NCBI GenBank assembly: GCA_948470475.1
Contig: OX419347.1
Location: 391,001 to 455,000 of the forward strand
Length of the DNA stretch: 64,000 nucleotides
Direction: 5' to 3'
Source of the DNA: Galaxea fascicularis
Lineage: Eukaryota; Cnidaria; Anthozoa; Scleractinia; Euphylliidae
A program made the position numbers and the translations under genes. Positions 1 to 12,561 of the stretch are shown piece by piece (the first letter of the stretch is position 1; each line of letters opens with the position of its first letter). Under the pieces are notes generated by a model, which had not been told where the DNA came from, made no database searches, and saw nothing but the letters and a program-made list of their open reading frames with translations.

Positions 1-3000
1 ATTCTCTTTCCATCAGCTTTAGGCTGTCCGAGCGGAGGACCTGGGGATGAGTAATGAAAGAAAAATTGGTACGCGATACTTAAATAGGTGCATGTGCCAT
101 TAGCTCGTGGTAATCGGAACCGTGACGTAATTCCTATAAACTCCAGAAGCCAAAAACGATTAGATGTCAGCGCCAATAACATACATTATGAAATTTGGAA
201 TAAACAAGTACACTGTTTATTCCAAAGTTTAATGTGAGAGTGCAATGAAACGTCAACAAACGGGAAAGCAACTTGCAAAAAGAATCCGTTCCAGTTAGCA
301 GAAAACAGTGAGAATGAAAAGCGATGTCTCAATCCGATAGCGTTTTTAACGTTGTAAAACAGTATTTGGTACCTTCTTCTTTGCCTCGCAGTCTTTAATG
401 ATGTCTTTAATGGATTGTTCTAAGGTGACAAGTAGCTCATCCAACTGACTCAGGCCATCTGCTATGCGCTGTGAAATACAGTAACAAACAAATAAACAAA
501 TTCACTTAAAATGGCCTGACCGCAGATTCCTCGTACGCTTTCTTGGACACAAACGCGTTTAACTCGGAAGCTGTTCGGAAACAGAGGATTGTTACTACTT
601 TCTCAGACAAAATGGCCGTTTTCACACTAGAAACGGATTATCGTCTGATGTGAACTCAAAACGAACTATCCGTCTCAGACGGATAATTTGTCTTAGAAGT
701 ACGTCTAAATAGACGAATAAACGTGTTTCAAAGATGGTTTTGCGAAACAGAAGCAGATTGGATGGTGTTGTGTTTCGTTTACCCGTGGTACAAAACAAAG
801 GAAAATACCATTTTATACCAAGGGTAACACTGAACCACAACGCATGTACCTGAGGACTCAGCTGAGGAAGACCGCCAGTCGTAGCAGATTCGCCATAAAC
901 TGTTTTTACAGATTGCTGAAGGTTATGCTCGCTGCGAGAGACGAAACACCAAACAAGAAAACTGGTTAAAGTTATTATAGTTACTGAAAATGACAAATCA
1001 CCGTAAAACGCAGAGTACAGAATAAGGCTACAGCGATTACGCAATCAAACACGGCAACTCTGTTGAAAACAAGTCGCTAATCTTGACTCTGGAATCTACC
1101 AATCCAAATAAGAAAGAATTGCGCGCCAGAAAGCCGGTTTCAAGAGGAGACAACGCGAATGGAACGAGCGAGCGAGGGTTCGCCAAACATACTATACCGA
1201 AGTTACCTTGCCACTTAATGTCAATGAGTTACATGTATGGCAAAGAAGAAGAAATGTAAACAACTGACGTCCTTTAAACTAAACACAAATTCTTTAAGCT
1301 TAACATACAGTTGTTTCCATGCCTCCTCCTGTCTGCTGCCCGAGGAGGAAAGGGACGCAGTGAAAGACTCCAGTTGTCCTGAAAACGTCTTGCCCCACTC
1401 CACCAGTTGACTCAAAGCCAAGAACATTTCCTTGGTTTTGTCTACCTCTCCCTCGGGCGGGCTTTCAAGAATACGGTACAGTCCTTCTATAAAGTGGTCT
1501 CTGCTATCAATAGTCCCCCGAGTGGGGTGGGGAGGTTGAGAAGCATGGTCGTCCATAACTGTCTGTAGTGGAAGTTAAGATAATACCACTCCAGGATTTT
1601 GCCAAGAATGATCTACATTTAAACATCTAATGCTATCATAAGCGATTTTTCTCCTGATGTGTTCAGTGAAAAGCTGCTGAGATGTCATCTGGGGATTTAA
1701 GGGGATTTTCCACTGTCGCGTTCATTTTGTGTGGGTGCGGCCGTACAGGTATGAACCTTTTGCGTACATGAAAACAGTTTAGGATTGTTACACGTTTTAC
1801 GTTTGCGCAACTTACACATATAAAATTATTTTGTGTGACAGGAGTGATAAATACATTGAGGTTGAAAATTTCAGGATACAGAGCGTGCTTCCATTCCCCT
1901 GACTGTGTCCCCAAGTACGCTCTCTAGAGCGCTGAACAAACGATGAGTGTCGCGATTTTTGCGGCCTTCAACCTCAAGAGCCATGGAAAGAAATTCGTGA
2001 CGAGATCGCTGAAGCAGCAGCTGGGTGATCACCTAAATGATAATAATTATTATTATACTACAGATCGTTTCACATAATCCGATTGTTCCACTTAAAAATA
2101 GTGAGGGAAACCTTCTTCCCTAATAAAAATGTTAAGAAAAAAGTCCAACCTGACTTAAGTCGTGCTTAGTGGACGAAACGAGTTTACCGCGTTTATACCG
2201 ATATGATTCTGTTCGAGAATTTTATTGACACCTCAGACGCCGTCCCGCACTTAACAGCTTGTTTGAAATTTCAAGCGTACTTGTTAATGTAAGTTTTTAA
2301 TTGCAGTTGATTACGTTGAATTTATTGAAAACTTTACTTGTTCTGCCTGTTATCTTTGAAGTGACGCTCAATACGACTTAGTCTTTATCAGCAGAGAAAT
2401 AATTAATCGATCGATCGACTATAAAAAAAATCATCGTTCTAAAATTTTTTTTCGTAAAAGAATTGTTGTTGGTATATGAGTGAATTGGTACATTACGTAT
2501 GTAATCAGCCACCGTACTGTGTTAAGTACGGTGGCTGATTACATACGTAATGTACCAATTCACTCATATACCAACAATTCTTTTACGAAAAAAAGTTTTA
2601 AAAATCAACCTGGTCCTGTTTGGAAGTGAAGTAGTCTTGTCTTGCTATCTTCAGGTCATAGTCCCCTTTCAGGATACTTGTGGCCTGTAGTTCTCCCAGC
2701 TCTTGTAGCAGCTCAGGTAGCCCCTGTTCAGTGAGTTCCCCTATTTCCATCTTTACTTGTGAAAGTGCCTTTTGAACTTCAAGAAGTTTAGCACTGTTCA
2801 AAACAAACGGTTGATTGAATTTAGTGTGCACATATCCGGGCTGACCAGAACATTCCATCCTACTCAGGGTGGCTACACTCCACCTGTGTTATCGGGGCGA
2901 ACATTTTCTAGTACTACAATGTACTGAAAAACAGATGACAAAAGTTCAGTTTTCAAAGTCATTCCACAGGCAGCTTACATGTACGCAAAAGTGACAATAA

Positions 3001-6000
3001 AACCAGGAATTAATTATTTGTCTTTCATACATTGGGTGGAAAAAGAAACTTACTAATATCAACTTTCCCTCACTCAAAATAATGTACAAACTCGCGCAAC
3101 TCTTAGCACTATGAAGAAGAGCTAAACATAATTATTCTTGCTTTCCTGTGATAAGAGATGGATTGACGTTCTGTCCATAAAAGATCTTCAAACAGTTCAG
3201 AGCAACGTTTTGCAATAATAATTGTTAAGGCAACATTACACAGGAAAATTAGCAAGGGCTCATCTAAAGGTGTCCTGAACTAAGAAATCTTCAATTTTGT
3301 GGGTGCCAAAGGTGACGTAATGCACTTGCACATTTTAAGAGGACTAACTCTCCCCTATTGTCAGTATAATATTATTGTTACCTCAGTTTCTCAGTTCCTG
3401 GAAGGTTAGTCTCCCATGACAAGCCTTTCAATTTTTCTTCAGCTACTTTAAGTGCTGTTGTTACTCCCTTCGCAGCAGCCATGTTGTGAATTCTTTTACT
3501 TTCACTTGAAGCATAACTGTAAGTAATATTAGTTCACATGTAAAAAATTAATACAAAAATAATGGCCTGCATGCATTAAGTTGATAGTATTGATGTTTAG
3601 AAGTTTAGAATTGATATTTTGCAGAAATAACCTTAAATCATTGACAAAAAGACTGCAAGCAGTGGAAGATCAATGACTTACACAGACTGTAGTCTGCTGA
3701 GCTCTTGACATTCATTAAGGTTAACTTCATTGTTTTCTCCTGGAAAAAAAATTTAAAACTTAGGACCTCCCACTCCATCTCAATGTCTAACCCTTTCCCT
3801 CCTAAAATCTCAATCTTAATAATTGCCTTACTGTCTGCCGTACATTGCTTATAAAGTCAGTTCTGAGAATTATTAATTTTTGGTGTTAAATCCGACAATA
3901 TCCCTTAGTTGACTTTTTCTTTAAATTCTCGTAACCTGTCTGATGGTACTCAAAGGAGAAATTACTTATTGGTCAATAGACTGAGACCCTGGAATAACTC
4001 ACCTCTCACTAACAGTGTTGTTGGATCACTTATTTCCAATAATTCATATCTTGACTTCTCTTCTCCCCCAGCCATCTCTGCAATTCCCTACTCAGAAACA
4101 GGTAGAATGAGTTACAATCGTACGGCAAGGGGGTGGTGAACTACCATGTGCCTGGTACTGTAAGTTTGGCAACATTAATTGAAAACAGTACAGTATGTGC
4201 ATTCCTCATTAACTCTGGGCTTGTCTTCTTCAAATGACTTTTAAAGCACTTTGATTTGACGTGAGCTTGTTCCAGGGTAACCTTTTATTGGACTGCATTT
4301 CCTGTTTTAAAACAACGGCTTCATAGAAGTGCACCTGTCCAACCATATAGGCTTACATTTGCAAAGTATTACCTCAACATCAGAAAGACATAAATTGCAT
4401 CTGGGATGTGATGGAGGAAAGAGGAGGGAGGAGCTTAGTCCTCAATTTTCTATCCTTAGTTTCATTTGTGCTTGCAGATCGACCTAATTTTTGTGAAGAT
4501 GCATGTCATCCAAACATGAAACTAAAGTTGCCACACAATTTTATTTTCAAAAGAACCATTTAAGGAGCAAATATTACCATCATGCTTTTGTATGTAGGTT
4601 TACACAGTGTACTTCCTGTGAATGTAATTTTAAAACAAGGTTAACTAAAATTTTAAAATTTATACCTCAAAAAACTGCTTTCTCGTGTAAGCAGTCAGGT
4701 CTCCTGTGAACTGTTCTTCAGATGCATAGTAACTGTCACACTCCAGTTGAGACAAAAATGATGCAGAAATAGCTGAATCTGTAAAAAAGTTAACTACTTA
4801 AGTCAGAAAAACTCAGAATTATTAATGAAATGTTTATTGTTCCTTAACATACTGAAACAACTGCAAGCAGAAACCACTGACCAAGAAAGTGATTGTTGCA
4901 GTTTGGCCATCTTGTAACTGATTGGGTTTCTTTTACACAACAGGCATTGTAGAATCACCTCTACATACCTGTACACAGGCTGACTGTCCATTATTGAATT
5001 AACTCACCAGGGGCAAATAAGCCACTTAAAAGTTTAACTGGCTCGACTGAACGACAAAAAATACAACAAGTAATGGCATGTTGTGGGTTTAGTTAATGCT
5101 CATGAGCATTTTGAGTATTACAGGTAAGTGGCGTTCTTACTGTAAAAGCCTCACCCTGTGAGTTGCATTCAAAATTACTATCAAAGATAAAGTAATTGTG
5201 TGTGGTGTCACAATATTGGTTTTCCCACCTTCTTCTCCGGCATACAATGCTATCATTTCAGAAACAGAATGCTTCAAACTCTCTAATGCAGAGTTCATCT
5301 TAAAGAAAAAACAACAAAAAACATCAGCGGTTCAAGTTCGCATGTGCATTGTTTATCATAAAAGATAGATAAATTAACATTTTCAAGAGGCCCATGTAAC
5401 TACATGTAGAACTTTCCCAGAATCAATAAAATGAACAGGCTGAAGCAGTTTGAGGTATTGCTACTTCCCCATCGGGATGAGAAGTTAGTTCTTTGTGGGG
5501 CTACCCCAGTTAAAAATTACTTGTATGTATTGAGAAAACTAATAAATTATACTGTATACTTAAAAGAGACAATGGGCAGTGAAGTTCCTTATCTAAGGAA
5601 ACAACATACATGTAAAAGAGTGGAGACTTCAAATTACCAATGTTAACATCTACTGTACATGTAAAGTCCAACTCAGCTACAGGTGTAAAACATTCTACCG
5701 TAAATATTACTAAATTGTATATGTAAATATTTGTAAATGTTATCATTAATTTTGATGATGACACTTGGCATGTTGTAACCCATTGATTTTGTATCCAGCT
5801 GTTTGTTTCACGGTAAGATTTCCGTGTGTCCACAATCATTGTTATCACCTGTGTTGTTGGCGTCTGTGCGCTGTAACCACAATGAAACAATACATGCCTG
5901 TGAATACAGCTTAATTACCTGTGCATTATCAGCTTGGCAGCTCTCCAAACTAGCTTTGTATTTTTGTTTGTTTTGTTGCATCACTGAACTCAATTTTGAA

Positions 6001-6468
6001 AGTTTGTGAGTGAGACCTGTATGATGAAGGCTTTCAAGAGAACATACAAAAACAATAATTATTAATGATAGTAGTCAGTTATACCATCATTTCTGACTTG
6101 TAAAATTAATATAATATCATAGTGATTGAAAGAAACTTGATTACTCCCTGTAGTACCTGCTATATACAGCAAAAAATCCACATAAAATAACAAGTATATT
6201 GAGAACCTCCAGGCTGAAATTTGGTAAAAAGAACACCATATACATAAGAACCAATTCAGCCTGATACATTCAAATAGATTCCACTGGCCAAAGGCTTCAG
6301 TGTTGGTTAAATATATGTCTGAGGAATGGTGCCCCTCCAACAATACAATGTACATGTACAGAACTTGTACCTCAATTGATTCCTCTGTGAAACTAACTTC
6401 TGTAATCTCTGCTGCATCATTTGCACTTCCTTTTCTAATGCACCAGTCTCATTCCTGAAAACAGATAA

Positions 6469-6501
<33 letters not shown>

Positions 6502-9500
6502 GTAACTATTATTGACAGTTGTTGGTAGCAAAGTGCCATACATCTGTATGCAACCTAATTATGCCAAAAGAAACTCATCACGACTCATCAAGAAAACACA
6601 AAACTATCATTCTTATGGTTACCATAGGGATAATGTGTCTGACAGGAAGTCAACCTTTTGAAACTTTGTTTTACAGTGGTTTTCAAACCTTGGAATCCTG
6701 TGAAGTCTCTACCATAACTTACCTGACAGTGTACATGCACTAAAATGGTTGTGACAGTAGAAAATTTAAACGCTAGGGTGGTAAATGTATGAAAGATGTG
6801 ATGAATTAAAATAATACTGTCACAATGATGCAAACAGGGTTGGCGCAGAGATGAGAGCACTCGCCTTTCACCAAGGTGTCCCGGGTTCGATTCCCAGACA
6901 GGCATTATAAGTGGCCTGAGTTTGTTGGTTACCTACTCTGCTCCCAGAGATTTTTCTCCAGGTGCACCTCCTTTGATTTTGAGTTGATTTGATTTAGACT
7001 CTCCAATTACCCTGTAGTATAGCATCTGTGCTCAGGTAGAAAGATTTGAGACTTTAATAAAGCGACAGATTTTTACTATTATTATATACGCTGTAGATAT
7101 AAATTCTCCAGCAGTTTTAGCAGTAGTAGTATGAGGAGGGAAAGCTCTAAGGAGAGGTACCATCGATCGTTGTTTGCACATTACAGCTGTATTTTACCTC
7201 AAGGTTTCACTGGAGAACTGTTCTTCCTCATGCAATAACATTGACAGAGTCTTGTCAACTTGGTCATTCTGTAGAAATCACAGTAGACATTTGTCACAAA
7301 AAGGTTGAATTTGGAAATGGGCAACTGACAGCCACAAATATCAAGTATTACAACGTAAAGTACAGGTACCAGTATGTTTATCTATTATACTTGATTTTTA
7401 TTGTCAGCCACAATCTACCATCTACCAACTTTAGGCAAGATGATATACAAATGTACATTATTCATAATGCTTTTAAAGAATTTCAAATCAAATCAACATC
7501 CTTTTAATGGCTTGAAGCCAGCAGTCAACTCATAAAGATGTACAAGTAGTAGTTCCAAAGAGCAACATAACAAGTTTGACTAATTTTGAAACATCTCTAG
7601 AATTACACACAATGTACATGTACACCACACTAAAAGCAAGGAAATAACTACATCTATATCATTTTTAAAACTACGCTTACTTCAAGAATGGAAGCTCCTG
7701 ATGAGCAAAGGTCGTCAAATCTACCAAAAAAAATGTTTAATCCTATTAAAAAACAAATGTTTTAAGAGAACAACCAAATTGACGTCTGACACACAAGCAA
7801 CTTCAATAAAATATACCAATTTTTTTCCCCAATCAAGGTTGCACATTTTTATTTTCTTTTCCTTGCGGTTCTAATATTTTGGAGTACTGGCATTGCAATG
7901 GGTGAAAGAACAACTGAAAAGGAGATCAGTCCCAGGCAGGAATTGAACCTACAACCTTCGTAACACCAGTTCCAGCTCTAACCACTGAGCTACAGGAACC
8001 CCTGGTGAAACAGGTTGTTTATCTAGGTTATTATACAAAGTGTCCCACTGGTCTGCAGGCTGGATAATGCAAAACAATGCGATTCAACGTGCAATGCAAT
8101 TATGTGATTTAACTGCCCAAGCAGATATTAGTGGTGCTTCTAGTAGCTCAGTTGGTTAGAGCATTGCACCAGCATGGCAACATCACAGGTTCAAACTCCA
8201 CTGAAGTCTTCTTTCTGCAATTGCATTAACTGGGAGGATCACTGTTCATGAGATGATTCTGAATGCAACATTATTATGAATGTGTTTTGGCCACAAATTG
8301 TTGGATTCCACATAATCCCAGTTGATCCTAGGTTATTGCAGAAGATAATCACCCTCTATTGTTGTCTGTGACCATGATCACAGGATTGCAAAAGTGTGCT
8401 TCCACGTTATCGCAGACAATCACAGAACAGTTTGCAATCTATGATAGGTAAAGGTAAAGGTACACGTTATTTAACGTCGGAAGTTCCTTTACTCTCTAGA
8501 GAGCACTCTCCCAGGAAGCCGACGGTGCGCTCATTTTACCCCCCTCTTTCCATCAGTGCTCCGTTTTAAGAGTATTTAAAGCTACTTTGGGCTACACGGA
8601 AAGGAAAGAAGTCGAAACAAGGATGTGAGGTCCGGGGATCGAACTCGGGACCTTATGCACCAAGGCTGTGCACTAACCGACTGTGCCACCCTTGCTCCTG
8701 ATCTATGATATGCGCTTACAGACGCTTTAATTTGATGGCAAAGAAGTAATATTATCTCTTTTTGTCACAACCATCCTACGTTCTGTACAAGTGTATCGCT
8801 GATTCAAATGCCCTACCACAACGGCCATTACACAAGGTTCACTTGACAAACTTCTTTTGTTTATTCAGTGGGTACAGTACAGTACAGCTCAGATATATCC
8901 GAACTTCGCATGCGCGTATCATACGAGCGTATTTTGCGTATACGCTTATGTCAATACGCGCACAATGCGCGTATATACGCGGAGATATGCGCGTATATAC
9001 GCGCGTATATGCCTCTTTGTTATGCATTCCCATAAGTTTCTTTATGTGAAGCATTGTTAGTCAAACAAAGGACATTATATTTCTGGAAATGAAAAAGGTT
9101 CAAGGCGAAATTTGCATATTGTTAAAGACGTCCTGCCGATCAATGAAAGCTATCATATTTCTAGTTTTCGATCACTTCGCTAATTCACCGACGAACTACC
9201 GTTTATTAACACTTAATGATCTTAAGCTACCAAACATGAGAAGAAAATTGAAACCGTCGCTTGAACGCCCTATTTTAACACGTGAACTTTATGTTTTCAC
9301 AAATAAATATCTGTGTTTCGGCACGTGCCGGCAAGTCATTCGCGAAATGTTTATTGTCTGAACTAAGCGTTCTGAAGATCCTGGTCGAAAAAATGATATC
9401 TCCGGTTATATTTGACACAGATCATTCTTTCAAACGGTAAAATACTCTTTCCTTGACGAAAAAATTGTTTATCAAAGTTTCTATGGTGCACCGTTCATGT

Positions 9501-11359
9501 TTAGTTATTTTTTCTTCAAGGAAAAGTTTTGTGTTACCATGCGTCGGCAAGTTGCTTGTGACATGTTTATTGTTTGAAGCATTCCGAAGACCTTCTTAAA
9601 AAAATGGTATCTCCGGTTATATTTGACTCAAACCGTTCATTCAAACGGTAAAATACTCTTCCCCTGACGATAGAATTGTTTATCAAAGTTTCTATGGCGC
9701 GCTGCTCACGTTTAGTTATTTTTTTCTTCAAGGAAAAGTTTTGAGTTAAGCCATGCGTCGGCAAGTTGCTTGTGAGATGTTTATTGTTTGAAGCGTTCCG
9801 AAGACCTTGTCCAAAAAATGATATTTCCGGTTATATTTGACACAAACCGTTCATTCAAACGGTAAAATGCTCTATCTTTCGCCAAATAATTGTTTATCAA
9901 AGTTTCACTGGCGCGTCGCTCACATTTAGTTGTTTTTTCTTCGAGGAAAAGTTCTCTGATTCGGCATACGACGGCGAGTCGGTTGCGAGATGTTTGAAGC
10001 GTTCCGAAGAAAATGATATCTCCGGTTATATTTGACTCAAACCGTTCATTCAAATGGTAAAATACGTTTTCCCCGACGAAAGAATTGTTTATTGAAGTTC
10101 CTACAGGTTGTATGGTGCGCCGCTCACATTTTGTTATTTTACTTCGCGTCAAAGAAAAGTTATCTCTCGGTTGTGTTTGCTGCATGAAGATGGGATTGTT
10201 GAAGCGTGAATCCCCAGTTCTACTCGACAAAAAAAAAAAACAACGGTAAATGTTTGATTTAACGGCAAAATACTCTCTCTTTTAAATTCAGTCAGTTAAT
10301 TTTCTGTCGAGTGAAATGTTAGTTTCAGCTAACATATTTTTGCTAAGAAGACTAGTCTGAAGGCATACTCGCGTACACTGTATTACGCGTATTCAAAATA
10401 AACAAAACTATTTCTTGCTCTGTGGCAAGCTGTCAAGTCATTGAAAACAACAATGACCTGTTAAGAAATGAAGAAACAATACGTTAGCTCATACATACTA
10501 ATCAGGCATACGCGTATGCGTATATACGCGCATGTGTGTATATGCATACGCGTATGTTCATAGATGAATACGCGTATGCGCATATTGGGCTGACGCGAAT
10601 TATGCGTATATTTTGGTTCGGATATATCTGAGCTGTACTGTATGTACAGTAAGTGCTAGGTCCCTTCATGTCCACGCAATATACAGGATGTTTCTCACAG
10701 TGAACGTTGTTGCCCACTTAACCTGCCACTTTGCAATCAATCGCCCAATTTAGTTCTCTTGGTTTATCCGAGTACGAGGTACATTCAACACATGAAAAAA
10801 ACGACATCTGAACTGGTTATAAGCTTAGTTTAGCAAATCATTAATCTTAAATTTATTCATTTGTTTGCTATATATACCTTAGGTAATCTAAATGATTGTA
10901 CTTTCTTACTGTAAATAGCCATATAATTTTCCTATATTTCTGTATTAATTTTGTAGCTTATTTACTTAGGTTAGCTCTTGACAACTGTGAACCTAAGATG
11001 ATGTCATTTTTAGTGTCCCCAATTAGTAGAGGGATCTTTACCCTTGGCTAAATATTTTATCTTGACACTATAATAAAGTCATGATGATGATAAATTTACT
11101 AAATCTACGTTTTAAAATGGCTCCTTTCTAGTTAGGAATAGTTTTCAGGCGTAGAATTCATAGATTAAGACTGTACAAACCTTTTCAAATCCTCTGGTGA
11201 TAGGACATTCGTTTCATGAATGTTTTCGCAAAACCACTCCAGGAAAGGAACTAGAGATTCGAAGTCAAACAACCATTCGAAATTGTCCCCTTCAAACTCA
11301 TTCGCTTTCGGATATCCTATCCGAGATAATGCCCTCAGAATCCTCTTTCCCTGGCTCAT
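1..11359 (-). CDS. HAUS3: HAUS augmin-like complex subunit 3 (3' end cut by window edge)
   Basis: Augmin subunit; in animals augmin recruits gamma-tubulin to spindle microtubules for branching nucleation. Sixteen exons can be spliced in phase: 11181-11359 (start ATG 11357-11359), 7681-7720, 7198-7268, 6360-6454, 5919-6016, 5229-5298, 5008-5046, 4666-4778, 4003-4087, 3682-3739, 3382-3516, 2610-2859, 1880-2032, 1269-1562, 373-468, 1-40 (open). They give about 605 residues of the roughly 600-640 usual for the family. Landmarks are the N-terminal RIGYPKANEF and FEWLFDFESL block, the YTRKQFFEGI block, ILKGDYDLKIARQDYFTSKQ and the closing LMERE. Most of the rest is predicted coiled coil. The exon 4 donor is ambiguous (6371 is a better GT site, but 6360 keeps the frame into exon 5), and the exon 13 donor at 1880 is one of three in-phase choices. 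Intron 1 is 3.5 kb and full of repeats. Confidence 0.93.
470..1268. other. HAUS3 intron 14, no gene seen
   Basis: The interval between exons 14 and 15 contains only short AT-rich sequence. A stretch at about 610-720 has repeated CCGTTTTCACAC and CGTCTGA-type motifs like the ends of the 'reflected' MITEs elsewhere in the window, but I could not find a matching opposite end. Confidence 0.4.
2438..2606. repeat. Near-perfect 66-bp-arm palindrome (foldback/MITE) in HAUS3 intron 12
   Basis: The arm from 2451 to about 2517 is repeated inverted at about 2525-2590 with an 8-bp centre; T-rich and A-rich ends extend the pairing to about 2438-2606. One arm has an extra GTT. No coding capacity. It ends about 20 bp inside the intron from the exon 12 donor (2609), so the transcript could form a long hairpin next to that splice site. 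The high arm identity suggests a recent origin. Confidence 0.9.
6469..6502. repeat. (ATT)n microsatellite
   Basis: About eleven uninterrupted ATT units in HAUS3 intron 3, just upstream (in the gene's sense) of exon 4. On the minus strand it reads as AAT and produces a spurious poly-Asn ORF. Confidence 0.95.
6834..7090 (+). mobile_element. tRNA-derived SINE (family A), copy 1
   Basis: The head has a pol III box A region (TGGCGCAGAGATGAGAGC, near 6841) and a box B, GGTTCGATTCC, at 6884-6894. It is followed by a body containing GAGTTTGTTGGTT and CTACTCTGCTCCCAGAGA and an ATT-rich 3' tail. The head does not fold as a tRNA with a paired acceptor stem. It lies antisense in HAUS3 intron 3. The same head and body recur at 28965-29218 and, decayed and reversed, at 15450-15600. 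Confidence 0.85.
7916..8000 (-). mobile_element. tRNA-like SINE head
   Basis: On the minus strand there is a box A (GTAGCTCAGTGGTTAGAGC) and a box B (GGTTCAATTCC) with a pairing T stem. The would-be acceptor arms do not pair, so this is a SINE head or pseudo-tRNA rather than a functional tRNA gene. It sits in HAUS3 intron 1. Confidence 0.65.
8139..8215 (+). mobile_element. tRNA-like SINE head
   Basis: Box A (TAGCTCAGTTGGTTAGAGC) and box B (GGTTCAAACTCC) are visible at tRNA spacing, but there is no proper anticodon or acceptor stem. Probably a tRNA-derived SINE head unrelated to family A. It sits in HAUS3 intron 1. Confidence 0.6.
8437..8710 (-). mobile_element. tRNA-derived SINE (family B) with perfect 10-bp target duplication
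   Basis: The element 8447-8700 is flanked by identical ATCTATGATA at 8437-8446 and 8701-8710. Read on the minus strand it begins with a tRNA-like head (GGCACAGTCGGTTAGTGC, then box B GTTCGATCCCC) and ends in a tail of AGGTAA-type repeats (GGTAAAGGTAAAGGTA on the plus strand). The clean duplication shows retrotransposition by target-primed insertion into HAUS3 intron 1. Confidence 0.9.
8871..10651. mobile_element. Inverted-repeat element with CGCGTATATACGCG-rich ends
   Basis: GTACAGCTCAGATATATCC near 8882, continuing into GAAC, is matched by its inverse at 10616-10638. Inside each end is a block (8905-9020 and 10500-10610) of overlapping alternating palindromes of the kind CGCGTATATACGCG and ATACGCGTATGC. 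The interior carries a tandem repeat of about 212-bp units (next entry). No convincing transposase is encoded. The structure suggests a non-autonomous DNA transposon; the target duplication could not be fixed. Located in HAUS3 intron 1. Confidence 0.75.
9318..10200. repeat. Four-copy tandem repeat, unit about 195-215 bp
   Basis: The phrase TATCTCCGGTTATATTTGAC recurs, with small changes, near 9396, 9608, 9823 and 10018, each followed by CAAACGGTAAAAT and an AATTGTTTAT segment. Minus-strand ORFs over it repeat the peptide ERFESNITGD; these reflect the repeat and I do not regard them as genes. Confidence 0.9.
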
Positions 11360-12383
11360 TCTATGAGGAATTATCTTTAAAACACAGAGGACGTAAAGAA
11401 CGGTTATGAATATATAAAGGTCAGAGGACATACAATCCACAGAATGTTTTCAACGTTAATCTATCATTGTCCGCCATTTTAGGTTTCCCGCGTTAGTTCA
11501 CTGCGCATGACGCGAAATGGTGGTTACCAAGCCACCCCCAACACACGCGTCGGGACTGGACAAGGGAACGAAGACTCTGGGTACGAGAGTGGTTGCGTCA
11601 GGAGTTCATGCAAGCCCGTAGCAGGGGAAGGGGGCTCAACTCCAATCCCCTCAACACCCAGAATTTTAAAAAAGTTAAAAAACAATTTTAGCCAAAAAAA
11701 AAACAAAAAAACCATACCTTGACGCTGACGGTAGCGAAACTCATTTATAAAGTGAAGTTGCGTTCACTTCATCGCGCTAAATTGTAGTGTAGGCGAATCC
11801 TCCCGGTTCGCAGTCAAATTCTAAGGCGAGACCGGTTCCAAGTTTAAAAGAAACAAGAAAAAATTGTCGTCTGGTGTCAGGAGCCTTGATGGACTCCTGC
11901 TGGTGTTTAAGTCCTCCCAGGAGCCCCTGGTCCTCAATAAAACGTGCGGTTTTGAAGAAGTGTACCAAAAAGTGTAATGAACGTGCAGAGTTGATGTTTT
12001 GTCAAGTAAACCTATTGCTTTGAAGTTTTCCTAGTGCCCTCATTTCCGCTACGTCTATGACGGAGTTGGGGGGAGATAACTTCGTCTGGTCAATTTGCTG
12101 AGCCCCCTTATATATGTTGGCCTTGCTACGGGCCTGTGTTGCTTGTTACGATTCCTCGCCCTTGCATTTTCTGACAGAAGAGAGAGGGAAGAACTAGCAA
12201 CGCAGTTTATGACAGCCAACCATAAATAACTATTCATCAGACAGCTGTACATATTTTCGCCTCTCCGGCCTTCGGGCCGATTAACTAGATCACGTGATTT
12301 TTCCTTCGTAAACATTTTTAGCTGTTTTTTTATGACTGCAGGCCTGAAGGCGGTGTGCGTCAACAAATAACTTGAGGGTAATG

Positions 12384-12561
12384 AATAGGCCATTTCCGAG
12401 TTCATGTCTGCCTCCTCTTCAAAGCGAGTCTAAGTGAGAAGTTTTTGTTATAACAATTAGTTTTCATTCATATGGAAAGTAGAACTAATTACCATCACAA
12501 AAACTTCGCACTTAGACTCGCTTTGAAGAGGAGGCAGACATGAATTCGGAAATGGCCTATT
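12384..12561. mobile_element. Foldback MITE, AATAGGCCATTTCC ends
   Basis: The first about 80 bp (AATAGGCCATTTCCGAGTTC onward) are repeated inverted at the far end (to GGCCTATT at 12561) with a short centre near 12470. No ORF of its own. Confidence 0.9.

Noticed and set aside
1630..1700. Extra HAUS3 exon beginning MTSQQLFTEH
   Set aside because: It has an acceptor-like CCCCAG, but joining exons 13 and 14 directly gives the right length and homology; no fitting donor.
6307..6543. Poly-Asn protein
   Set aside because: The run is the (ATT)n microsatellite next to HAUS3 exon 4; only the EVQMMQQRLQ part is coding.
7916..8215. A pair of genuine tRNA genes
   Set aside because: Box A and box B are present but the acceptor stems do not pair and anticodon arms are missing; they are SINE heads.
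9567..10230. Minus-strand ORFs with repeated ERFESNITGD peptide
   Set aside because: They follow the four-copy tandem repeat; the frame depends on the repeat and there is no start, splice or family support.
12055..12405. 116-residue minus-strand ORF
   Set aside because: It starts inside the MITE at 12384 and has no recognisable pattern.
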